Shown: positions 24,701 through 35,900 of the stretch, one piece after another
How positions within the stretch are numbered: position 1 is the stretch's first letter
Layout of the letters: each line of letters begins with the position of its first letter
Origin: Paralichthys olivaceus
Lineage: Eukaryota > Chordata > Actinopteri > Pleuronectiformes > Paralichthyidae
Assembly (NCBI RefSeq): GCF_024713975.1
Contig: NC_091093.1
Span: 7,599,001 to 7,663,000, forward strand
Length of the DNA: 64,000 nt
Direction of reading: 5' to 3'
Translations under genes and position numbers: made by a program
Notes under the pieces: generated by a model
The model's input: only the letters and a program-made list of their open reading frames with translations
What the model was told of the DNA's origin: nothing
The model's database searches: none

Positions 24701-27700
24701 TTTTCTTAAGCTGCAGTGAGTTCTCAGGGCCACCATACTTTTATTCTTGATTATTGAATGTTAAGCATTCTTTACTAACCTGCATGGGTCCATAAACTTC
24801 ACTGCGATCAAACATGAGGAAGAAGTAGTTCAAGTTGCGCCTGGCTGCCTCCCATGGCACGTATTCTACTTCTTTACTGAGGAACGTGGTCGTCCTCAGA
24901 GCCAAATTTGCGTTTACAATATTTGCCCTGAAAAGGTCAAATACAACTGCTCAGCTTTGTCAATAAGTATTTAACAACAATGTTTGGAAAATGTGAAATA
25001 TGATCAGACCTTGCAAGATTAAAAGCATCATCAATAATCGAGGCCCGGTTGATCACTGGAATATCCTGGAAAGCGAACAGGGAAATTAGTTTACAGGGAG
25101 GGGTCATCATTTAACTACAGTGCAGAGGTTTTACAGTTGAGCTCTACCTTATGTTGAGAGCTCAACTTTGCGATGAGACGCTCCCAGTTCTCAGAGTCAT
25201 AGTTGACCCTGTAGAAACCCTTCATATCTATGTTGGCCACCAACCACTCATCAGCACTGGTGATCACATCCTTGTTTGTGGCTGTTTGGATGGAGATAAG
25301 GAATGAATTCATCTCTTCACAATGTGCTCATGACCCTGACTCTGCTCTGAGCTGAAATCAATCTTACCTTCTTTGGTAATAAGCCAGTGGTGTTGTTTAG
25401 ATCCACCAGTGTGAATCCATGTAACAGGGACAAACCACTCGTAACTGGAATCACATCCACCCATAAATTTAAATGTGCATAAAGACGCAGTATAGAGACA
25501 GGGTTATTTATAAGCACATATTCAGCATGTTCACTGAACCGTGAACAAGTATTTCCTACTTGTACACTGAAGGTCTGTCCACAACAGAGTTTGGATCCAG
25601 CAGGAAGTGTTTCTGGGTGATCTTTCCAGTTTTGGTGTTGATGGTGACCACAGGGAACCCCATCTGTAGGATCCATCGGTTCATGATAGCCTCCACAGAG
25701 TCGGGCAGCGTTATACCAGCTTTATCCACTGCCTGGTAAAAAATTACATTCTAATTTCATTAATGATTTATTATATAGAGTAGTCTCTTTTACTTTTTGA
25801 CAGAGTTGAGTGGGTATAAAACATGATGGATGATAATTTAGTCCAAGACACATCATATACACATTCAGACATTCTAGTCTTCAGCCAAACCTTTACAATT
25901 ACAAAGCTTTTGACAGAAGGCAAGTAACTCGTGAGGTGGTGATCTCGAAAAATTGTTGTTGCTGTGGACTAATGTAATCAACCATTCTCAGTGGCCTCTC
26001 ACCTCAGGGTTGCAACAGGCTTTGCCGACCCTGTTGCAACTTCCCCATGGCAGCACCAATGTTAATGACCTCCCTGGACGTATTGTAAGGTTTGCATATT
26101 CATTACCTCAGCAATTTGCGGATGTCAACTAATTTAGAAGACATTCTTTGTGAAGAGAGCGCAGTCATGATGATGGTGCTATAACGTACCATTTGGAGAT
26201 GCTTCCAGAGGTCTTTGTAGACTGTGTTTTTGTACTTGAACTCCTCTAAGTATGTCTGGAGACAGATGATAAACCAGTAGTTATACTCTAGTCGTTGTTT
26301 AGTGAAAACATGAATCGGGTGGAGGTCAGTTTCTCCACATGGAGCCTGCTCACATGGAGACCTTGGGAGAAGACCTTCTCAGTGATAAAATCTGAGAGCA
26401 TCCTGAGGACTGAACCTCCCTGTAATAGAAAACAGAGATATTTTAGTATTAGTGGGTGACACGTCAGATAAAACAAATTTACAATCAGTGATTCATTTTA
26501 CTCATTGGTCAGCATAGAAAGTATGACGAGAACCTGATGGGGGCCAGCGCAGTTTCACTCAATCTTATTTTGTGTACCTGAGGTCTAAGTGTTTAGTTGT
26601 AGTGAATTAAACTGCACCTTGCTGTATGTGATGGAGTCAAACAGTTCACTGATCTGCTCTGGCAACATGATGTCCTCCTCTTTGGATGAAAGTGGATGGG
26701 AGGAGGCCAGAGCATCCACAGACATGGCACCAATGACCTCATTCAGGACTATTAAATCAAGCTGAAAAATATAGAGACATTGTAATTCAGTATGACCAGA
26801 AACTCAAATGCTATGAGCATTTCAGAATCATAAAATGTATTCAGTGGACAGTCTGTTATTGAGGATGCAGCAAGTTAACTGTCAGCAGAGAACAAAACCC
26901 ACCATATTCCACGTTGGTTCAACATGGTTGGCTCCAAGATAAGAAACATAGGTTGCAAATCCCTCGTTGAGCCATAAGTCATTCCACCACCTCGTGGTCA
27001 CCAAGTTTCCAAACCACTAAGAGAACAGACCATCATTTTACTGGCAAGGCAAGGCAGTTTTATTTTTAAAGCTTGTTTCACACAAGGAGGTAGATTCAAA
27101 GTTCCAAGCAAAATAAAATACATGGAAAAGAGTAGAATAAAAGACGTTGAGAAATTAAAAGAGGTAAAAGATAGAAAAAGGATAAAATCTGTATGAAGAA
27201 ATAATTAAGTTAAAGGAGTAAATAATGCAAATAAACACAAATGGGTGTTCAGTGTGATACCATATGAGCGAGCTCATGGGCGATGGTGGATGCCACCTGC
27301 TCGTTGTCTCCATTGGAGGACATGTCATGATCATACAAGAGGGCGGTCTCTCTGTAGGTGATCAAGCCCCAGTTCTCCATAGCTCCAGCATTAAAATCAG
27401 GAAGAGCAATCTGGTCTAAAAACCATTACAGAAGTGTGCATATGTAAAAAGTGGTTACAAAGCCACATCGTAAGTTGTGACAAAAATGGAAGATGATTCA
27501 CTCTCCATGTGTTGGTGTGTTGGATTATGTTCCTACCTGATTTGTCCAGAGGGTAGGGGATTTTGTAGTACTGCTCAAAGAATTCCAGTATGGGCCCAGT
27601 CTTCTCGAGGGCATAGTCGCCCTGTCCCTCTTTTATGGCCTTCCTGCGAGCCCAGATCCTGATCTGGACAAAAACACTGCTTCATAAACGTGACAGAAAA

Positions 27701-30069
27701 ACAGGTGATGGACCAGAGACCTGAGGTGAACTTTGAGTCCAGCAGAGGGCAGCATAGACCCAACCAACCAAACAACTAACAGGCAAGTGCTCCAACAACT
27801 GATGGACTAACACACAGGCATCCACGATTGTACTCTGGTTGTATGAACTGGCTGAGATTAAAATTTGCTGGATTGTAGTGGTACTAATGAGAGGTGGTGG
27901 TGACAGTAGCAGGGCTATATAAAACCATGATTCAATTATAATAATGGATAAAAACTGCATAGAAATCAACTTGTCTACAATCAATAATACAGCAATACGG
28001 TCAAAACCAGCTGTAGCCCTGGAGCCTACAGGTGGCTGCTGGGTCGTTGGAGGGGCTGAAGCAACTGGTAGTGATACTGCAGCAGTAGTGTGAGCAAAGG
28101 GGTTGATGGGAAATGTCTCTCTGCTTAAATAGGCTGCCTAATAAGGTGGGTGTGTATAATAGATGATTGTGGAGAATGAGGTATATCACATGATTGGAGC
28201 AGCGCAGCTCGAGTTGGCTGCCTGAACTAGCTTGCAGGGTTCACTCCATTAATAATAATAATACTAAATAAAATAACAACAACAATTATAAAAATAATAA
28301 CAATAATAGTCATCATCACCATCATCGTAAATTCAAATGTAAGATGTAATAAATAATTACCAAGACGCCTGTAGTCGGTTCCTTCCCAGCGAAAGTAAAA
28401 TCACTCACAACAAAAGCGAGCAAATAGGTTGACATTTTTGCTGTGGGTTTGAAACTGGTCTGGATTAAATTCTGGCCATCTTCAACAATGTCTACAGGGT
28501 CTGTGTGGGGACAAAGACAGCAGCAGCAATTTAAGTTTGTAGCTGCAATGTAAACAGTGTGTTATGAAGTGGGGAAACATGGTATAAAATTGTTGCACTG
28601 AACAAAAACAACAGGAACTTGCCGTAGTTCCTGGAGTTGGACAGAGCCACGGTCCCCTGGGGGTGAATGAGAGTCATGTGGAAGACAGCTTTCATAGCCG
28701 GCTCATCGAAGCAGGGGAAGGCTTTCCTGGCATCTGTTGCCTGCATTTGAGTTGTGGCCACAACTCTGACAATAGCAGACCCACATCAAGTTGACCAATG
28801 CCATCAGTCATACAGAAATGTAATGCCTGTTAATGTCTTCTGGATGCTAGTTTCTAATAAAGAGATTTACTTTTTTGTTGTATTAACTTTCCCTAAGCCT
28901 GTTGTTGGGACCTTCTATTGGTGAACAATAGCTGGGCCTACATGTGTATCCAAAGCCTGACCACATGTGTCTACACCTAGATGTAAAACCCGCCCCTTGA
29001 CCCAACTTCTGGCTACTATTGGTTACTGCGTGCGTAAGGACCCATGAGGTCACCAGGCCGCCCCAGTTCCCCCTCTGCTCTATCATTTTTCTTGGAGGAG
29101 AAACAAACCTCTCCTGCTCACCTCACCTACACCCTCTACACTGCCAAGAACTGATGTGGTCATTTTGTTCTAGTTATGATTTAATTATTCCAAATTTGTA
29201 GTTAATTAATTTAATTAATTTTATGAAACTGAATAATCATATTGACTCTCTTTGCCCTTCCTTTGAAGGTCGGTGCAAGGTAACTTTAATGTGAATCAAA
29301 GTTAGTATATAATATTAATTACATTGATATCAAATATTTTTCAAATGTATTGAATGTCCAAAGGCAAAACATTTACTAGTGCCAAGTTGAAGGCAGAGTA
29401 TCCCAACACTGTCTTATTTACTTCTAGCTAGTTTTCAGCACCTAAGCATCAGTGTGTTTGCATCCTAACTATGGATTAACTCTCAAACTATAAGGAAATA
29501 GAATTTAGACCATACTTTTTCACTCCATCTTCTGTGTATTCACTCCTGTAGAATCCTCCCAGCTCATCGGACAGCTCTCCAACAAACTCAGTGTAGAGCT
29601 CGTACTTGCTGCCGACCTGCAGAAAGCTGTTGAGCTGGACCACCAGGTACTGGGTGGGGACCTCCAGCCAGGTTTTCTTCAGGTGTGGTGCAGTGCCTCC
29701 ATTTAGGCCACTCAGTTTGACATGGAACCCCTCAAAGGTGGTGAGGTTTAACTTCTTGGAGTGGATAAGGATGAAGTTGGTCGCAATAACACATTCGAAG
29801 ACCACTCTGGAGTGTCCGGTGAAGATGTAGAGGCCATGATCGTTGGGCTCCAGCCGGGGCCTCAGGGTGACATTGTAGGATAAAGGAGTGAGGGACTTTG
29901 GAAGTCTGTAGCTTTGCCAGAGCACCTTCTGCTCAGGCGTGATGACTGCCTTAGTTTCAGACTTCTTAGAATAAGACACAGACAGGGCTATGATGGTGAC
30001 CGCGGCGCTGACGGCTAGAACCGCACAGGCTATCGCCACCCTTTTGCTGACGTATAAGCCTTTTCCCAT
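21757..30069 (-). CDS. anpep: Aminopeptidase N (copy A), M1 zinc ectopeptidase
   Basis: Twenty coding exons (high to low): 30069-29516, 28765-28623, 28500-28361, 27663-27537, 27415-27261, 27016-26903, 26761-26618, 26419-26354, 26255-26190, 25732-25560, 25444-25368, 25281-25148, 25065-25010, 24927-24780, 24439-24348, 23751-23641, 23502-23335, 23123-22986, 22809-22728 and 21915-21757. They sum to 2,847 nt (948 aa plus stop) with every phase consistent. It is a type II membrane enzyme: a short MGKGLYVSK cytosolic tail, a membrane anchor at about residues 12-33, then the M1 ectodomain that removes neutral N-terminal residues from peptides. Catalytic landmarks are GAMEN 332-336, HELAH 368-372, third zinc ligand E391 in WLNEGF, and the ITYSK tyrosine. 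Intron 2 uses a GC donor. The residue after HELAH is Met (Gln in human). The gene is intact and in tandem with copy B, which has the same exon layout. An upstream in-frame exon may add seven N-terminal residues (31549-31567). Confidence 0.93.
27537..27663 (-). other. anpep-A exon 4, reference for the GC-donor comparison
   Basis: 127 nt, ending ...AAATCAG before an ordinary GTAGGA donor. The equivalent exon in copy B is also 127 nt but is followed by GCAGGT. Confidence 0.8.
28766..29515 (-). other. anpep-A intron 1 with an unrecognised moderately GC-rich insert
   Basis: The block at about 28890-29170 is less AT-rich than its flanks and carries CTATTGGT (CCAAT-box type) motifs in both halves. 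It may be an LTR or other inserted element, but I could not define ends or a target duplication. Confidence 0.3.
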
Positions 30070-30429
30070 TTCTGCAACAGCAAAGTAAGAAAGAGTAAAC
30101 AGATACCTTGATATTCAGCACAAAGATAAAGGAAGTATCTCCTGGGTGGGGACAGCTTCATATTAGAAACACTGAGTTGTATAAAGACCTTGAGATAAGA
30201 GAGAGAGAGTTCTGCCTCATCTGTGATCTGTATAACTGCAGAATGAGGGAATAAAGGCTTTTTTTGTTCTGACTACTGTGAATTGTGTGGTGAAGGAAAA
30301 TTAATTATAGCTTTATTTTAAAAGCAGAAAGTAAAAAGCTGCTGACACAAATCCTGCACAGACCAGACTGTCTCACTGTGGTTATATGCCACTAACTTTT
30401 TGCTTTGTTCTATTTACACTAATTCAACT

Positions 30430-30780
30430 ACTGGACTATCTGTGAATGTTTTTTTGAGATCCTTGTTAAGATCAAGGTTAGGTGTGTATTGGTCATGGAT
30501 ATGGTAAGGGATAAGGTTTTGGTTATGCTTAATAAGGATAGCTGCGCAAATCTGTGTGTGTGTGTGGTATTAGTCATGTTGTGGGGACCTAAATCTGATT
30601 ACACAGCCACAATTTAATGATGTTATTGTTACATTTTAAGGTGAAGACTTGTTTTAAGCTTAGTTTAAGACTAGGGTAAGGTAGGGTTAGGGTTAGGCAA
30701 GTAGTAACTATGGTTAAGGTTGAAGTAAGTCTTGAGGAAATCTATGTAAATCAATGCAATGTCCTCTGAAGTCACAGAAA
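30430..30780. repeat. Fish interspersed repeat with GGTTAGGGTTAG motif
   Basis: Contains GTTGTGGGGACCTAAATC, GGTAGGGTTAGGGTTAGG and repeated GGTTAAGGTT motifs, resembling a common dispersed fish repeat. The two GGGTTAG units are part of it, not a telomere. Ends not defined. Confidence 0.4.
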
Positions 30781-30789
30781 CTCAACTGC

Positions 30790-30831
30790 ATGTGTGTGTG
30801 TGTCTGTCTGTCTGTGTGTGTGTGTGTGTGT
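30790..30831 (+). repeat. (GT)n/(TCTG)n microsatellite
   Basis: GT run interrupted by TCTGTCTGTCTG. Confidence 0.9.
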
Positions 30832-31548
30832 ACACAAATCTGGTTATTCAAAAGTGAGGACAACTTCCATGATGAAATGGGCACATTAAACAATGGGTGT
30901 ACAAAACTTTTATTTGGCCTCAAATGTTTTGAAAAACCTCAATCTACTCAGGTTGACCTACACAAAATGGAGACTCAGGTCTGAGCAGAGAACTCTGTCT
31001 GTGTGCAGACACAGAAATGCCCAGTGGTCACCCACCGTGCAATAGTTTTTATCATGTAAAAAAGAAGAAAATAAAAATATGTACATACCTAAGTGTGAAA
31101 TAGAAGCCATATGTGTGTTGTCAGTTGTATTGATTAAAATTGTTCCCTTAGCCATGCACACAATAGTTAAAAATGCAAGTTGAAAATGCAATAAAATACT
31201 TGCAAGCACTCATTCAATCTAAATTACTCTGTAATGTGAACATGATGATTCTGGTGTCTAGCTCGTCAATTGTTGTCAAGTGGAAAGTTGTTGCAGTGTG
31301 AAAACCTGTCTCATAGAAACCTCTGTGCAGTATCTTGATGTCCAGTATCATGATTTGATGTTGGGCAGTCACTGGTAACTGATGCAATGTGACCTAAAAA
31401 ACTAACTTTTTCGTTTTTAAGATACAGAGCTATTTTAGGTCTGAATGACATGAGCCCCCAAAATGTGTCATACTGCTCTAAAGAGCCAAATCAAACACAC
31501 ACACACACACCGAATGACAGTTAGATGCAGCAAAACATTTTTACTTAC

Positions 31549-31567
31549 CACGTATTCCTTCTGGCAT
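31549..31567 (-). CDS. Possible upstream coding exon of anpep copy A (MPEGIR-E)
   Basis: On the minus strand, 19 nt from an ATG with A at -3 (ACAAAATGC) run to a strong donor GTAAGTAA at 31548-31541. The main anpep-A exon is preceded by an acceptor (CTGTTGCAG) two bases before its own ATG. Joining the two gives seven extra codons in frame with MGKGLYVSK. The splice sites are seen; that the upstream ATG rather than the second one starts translation is inference. The exon could be purely 5'UTR, as upstream ANPEP exons are in human. Confidence 0.4.
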
Positions 31568-31700
31568 TTTGTCTGTGTTGTCTGCAGATTGTAGTCACTT
31601 TAAAGCAGCGTGGTCTGCCACTGGCACACATTAGTTGTACCAGGTCAGGCAAAATCTGCAACTTCCCAGTCCTTCCAGGTTGAGTCTATATATGGAAAAA
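31565..31700 (-). promoter_or_regulatory. Candidate anpep-A promoter with TATA-like box
   Basis: On the minus strand, CATATATAG at about 31687-31695 lies some 120 bp upstream of the candidate exon ATG, predicting transcription start near 31660. An upstream ATG in this leader opens a 27-codon frame whose stop TGA is completed exactly at the splice junction. Confidence 0.4.
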
Positions 31701-32751
31701 CACTGCTGGAAGTTGCACAATTCTCAAACCAATGATTGGCAGTAGTTTGTCCTAAACTTGTTGAAACTTGTCTTTAAAGGTTAATCAAATGTCATAGTTC
31801 TGAATATCAACAGTTCTCAAGAGGATTTTTGCCACAACACTGAATGGCATTGGGTGAAACCCAAAAAACTGGAGGCTTTTCGAGTGCTGACTCTTTTTCT
31901 CAAGTTTTACTAAGTCGTCGTAGACTTGAGACACAATCATCAACATGAATTGAGATTGTTTACGCTGCAATGCTGAAAAAAGCTGTCAAACAGCGGTAAA
32001 TATTTTTATAATATCACTGCTATAATAGCCCTGTTATGATAATATTGGCAATCAGCAGATTCCAATCAGGTAGAAATCAAAGGAACAATTTGTTTGAAAA
32101 ATCTGTTGACAAAGTTGGGTTTGTATAATTATTCGCAGAATTAGTCTGTTCCATTCAAACTGTATGAGAACATCCACCACAACTGATTTAAGTTGTACAT
32201 TTATATATCATCAATTAGTACAAGTTTGAGGACAAATGACAAACAAGCCTAATAGAAATCAGGGTATTTTATTCAGTAACTTTTTACAATATCAAGTGCA
32301 AAACGATTCTCAATGTAAAGATACCCAATTTACAGACTTAACATGGAGGGAGCCTCAGGAAATGTTAGTTTCCAGAGGAAAAAAGCAGAGCAAAGAAAAC
32401 TTTGAGGTACACACCAACACACAGTCACCCTGAAATGAAGTAAGAAGTTTGCACGGTCGGGCAGTCAACATTCCTCCATGATGACAGTTACTCATCATTG
32501 TCTTGTGTAGGATGAGTCAGCGATCACTGAAGCTGCTCTGGTGTTCTACACACAGATTTATGGCTCATGTTTGTGGTTTAAATAGATTTGATTCACTGCA
32601 GTAAGCAAGAGATATAAAGTGAAGTATGAAGAAAAGAGGATGAAGCATTTTTAAGAGTAGAAATAACTGTTAATAGAATCAAAGGACAACCAGAGTTGAC
32701 AGTTCAAATTATTCATCACCACTGCGATACACACAGTGAAATATGTAGTCA
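31701..32751. other. Intergenic gap between the two anpep genes
   Basis: About 1 kb of AT-rich sequence between the TATA-like box of copy A and the polyadenylation signal of copy B. I see no gene or defined repeat. Confidence 0.5.
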
Positions 32752-32752
32752 A

Positions 32753-32758
32753 TTTATT
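32753..32758 (-). terminator. anpep-B polyadenylation signal
   Basis: TTTATT on the plus strand reads AATAAA on the minus strand, about 155 nt after the stop codon. Confidence 0.55.
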
Positions 32759-32911
32759 TTTATTATTATATTATTTTTACTTTACACTGAAGTCCTACCA
32801 GTTGTCTTAAATTTGCACGTCACTAGAGAAAAGGGACCGGTCCATTATTATTACATATCCCTGACAGTAAATTCAACAAGACAAATTGTAGTTTGGATTC
32901 ATCAAGTCTTC

Positions 32912-35900
32912 TCACATGGACTCTTCAGTAAACCACTGCAGCACTTGGGCTTTGTTCTCTGTCACCCATTTGATGTTGGCTGTGGTCTTTTCTATCGCCT
33001 GCTCCAGGGCCAAGGTGGCAGAGCCAAAACCAACATGGAGGTGGTCCTCTTTAAATTTCTTCAGCTGCAAAGAGAGAGAGGAAAACAAAGACACATGAAC
33101 AGAATTCATGCATTTGTTACCTTTCTTTATGAATACACATCCCCAGTAAAGTGCAGTGTGTGGGCTGCAAACCTCCTGCAGCTCGAATTCTGTAGAGAAT
33201 CTGCTTGTAATTCCATTGATAAGATTGGAGAAGGAAAATGATCCTCTTCCATACCTACAACACAGAGAAGGATGCTATTCACTGGTAAAGATGAAGTAAT
33301 GATGGCGATCATTTCATTCACTCTGTATTCTTTTCCAGAGAACCCTCCTCTAAGGAACAAGCACTTACTGCTGGTAAATGTAGCTCCATTTAGCTCGGAT
33401 GAAGTTCCAGGCCAGAGGTGTTCCCACAACATTTTGTGAGATGACCTGAATGGTGGAGGTGGCATCCTGCTTGCGGATCTTAGTCGGGTCCAGGGTGTAT
33501 TCCAGATACCTGGCTCAGCCAAATATTGTAAAAAAAAACAACAAAAAAAACAACTATTTTAATATATTTAATATTTAATTCAATATTTTTCACATTTGTA
33601 AAAAGGATGACACCACAATCTAGAAACCAAACCAAAAATAGTTTAGACATGCGGGTAAAGTCTGGAGAATTGTATATGGACAGTCTGCCTTTCACACATG
33701 CACAACGCAGCCGGACAGACACGTTCAGCGACACCAATGAATCCTCCGCATTATTCAGACCGATGTTGAGTTTCCATCTTGACATCTTCGTCTGTGTCGT
33801 CCACGTGTACGACACCACTTTTTCTCAATGAGATATTTATTCTCTTGGTTTTTTTTTCATTTTTGCGTCAGTCGTACATGTTGATCGCCTCCACCGGAGA
33901 AAATACGAAGGCTAAAGCCAAATGATCTTTACAATTGTGTTCAAATTAAGCCTGAGTGATATGACCAAACAGTTAAAATCTCATATCAGTCGACATTGGT
34001 CATTCTTTCAATTAATGTCACATTATTTTTTCTTCAAGTGTAAAGACTGATTTTTGCTCCTGAGTAAAGGTTGAGGTTTTAAACACCTCTTCATGAACAA
34101 AGAATGGCAAACACCTGATAAAAAGGAAAACATTTTATAAATCTGAGGAAAATGTGTATTTGTTATATTTTCTCATTGTGCTCAATGCATAAGCATTAAA
34201 TCAATACATAATGTAATTTTGCAATCGATTAAAATTCTATTGCAATAATAATTAATATGTTTTTATTGCCAAGCCCTTATTCTGATGAATGCATGATTGC
34301 ATAAAAGTCAACAGACAGATGTGAGTGGTTGTGGACAGGCAAAAATGAGCATTAGTCTACAGTTATAGATTCTCATCAAACAAATGTAATGGTGAACTGA
34401 TTAGCTACAAAAACAGATCCTTGCTCAAATCAAGAAACTCCTCAGTCCTCTGTAATGGTGAGCTCTGTAGGCCAGATTCAGTTTGGCTTTTGTGGACTTT
34501 ATAGACTGAGTCCTGCGAAGGAAACAGAACTCAGACACAGCCGTTGTTTCACTCTAAATCTTTCTACAGGAAAGATCCAAGTTAGACTTTTGTCAAAATG
34601 AGGTTGTCTTGTTTTAAAACTGACTCCTGATCAGTGTTTCACCTTTTTCAAAAATATGAGAGATACAAAAAACAACAACTGTTCATAGTTTTTCAATTGA
34701 AAGCTACATGTTAATACAAGAGCATCATCCACACACACAGCAAACTTCAGCAACAATTGAATGTAGCATATACCTGTTCAAAAGCCACGGTGCTTTGGTG
34801 CAGCTCATGGCTACCCTCAGCCTGGAAGCTTCAGTTGCCAGTGTAGTGTTCTTGAACATGGTCCAGGCAAAGTCCCACTCTTCCACGCCACCAAAAGCTA
34901 TGGCATTGCAGTAAACTGTGCTTTTCAAGTTGGGATGGATCCTGGTCAACATCGAGAAAGCGATGAGGTGAAGTTGTGGAGTTGGTGGTACATTGCTAAC
35001 TGCCTGTAGTTAATGTTTGCTCAGATGTTTAACTGTAAAAACACTACAACCAACTACACAAACAAGTTTGTGTGATTATGAAATGTGAAGAGATGAAAGA
35101 ACTGACGTACACTGCTTTGTACTCACAGGTTGTGACTTGGATGCCTCATCCAATCTCTGTACCAGCTTTTAACCAACTCTTTACATTCTCCCACACCCAT
35201 ACTGCAGGCCGTACTGATAGCATTGATCTGATTGTACCTGAGGAGGAAGACGATTTAGAAAAAGGAAAACTTCAATTGAACAATGATACACAATAAGTTA
35301 GACTAGATCACAATATGATGAGTAATTAGCCTTTTGTTTGCTTTAAAAAGTCTTACTGGTCAGTGTGGCCTGTTGGTATTTCTTTCCAGTTAGATGTAAT
35401 TGTCTTGAAGTGCTCAAAAAGTGGCTGTATTTGTTTCTTGAGGTACGCCTAGAAATACATTAACAATAGTATTACACTTTGCTTTTACATACTTTTATTG
35501 GTATCACAACTATTTGTTTTACTGTTCTTGGTAAAGCAGTACAAACCTGTAAAGCTCCGTAGACCTCAGTGCGATCAAACATGAACATATAATAGTAAAG
35601 GTTTCCTAGAGCTGACTCCCAGGGGATGTAGTCTCTCTCCTTGTGCAGGTATTTGGTAGTCGTCAGGGCTAATGTTGTACTTACTATTTTAGCTCTGCAC
35701 AAAGAAATACAATTATTCAGATAATTTGCAGACACACCATGTCTGGAGTGTTTAACTCTTTAAATCCTTTCTTTACCTTGCTAGATTGAAGGCATCATCT
35801 ATGATCTGTGCTCTGTTGATGACTGATAAAGCCTAAAAGAATTGACAAACTATTACAAGTCCAGATATTACACACAAACAACCATTCGGTAACAGCTGCT

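Noticed and set aside
28883-29201. LTR with promoter inside anpep-A intron 1
   Set aside because: CCAAT-like motifs are present, but I found no TG...CA ends, target duplication or second LTR.
30676-30700. Interstitial telomere repeat
   Set aside because: Only about two GGGTTAG units, embedded in a common dispersed fish repeat.
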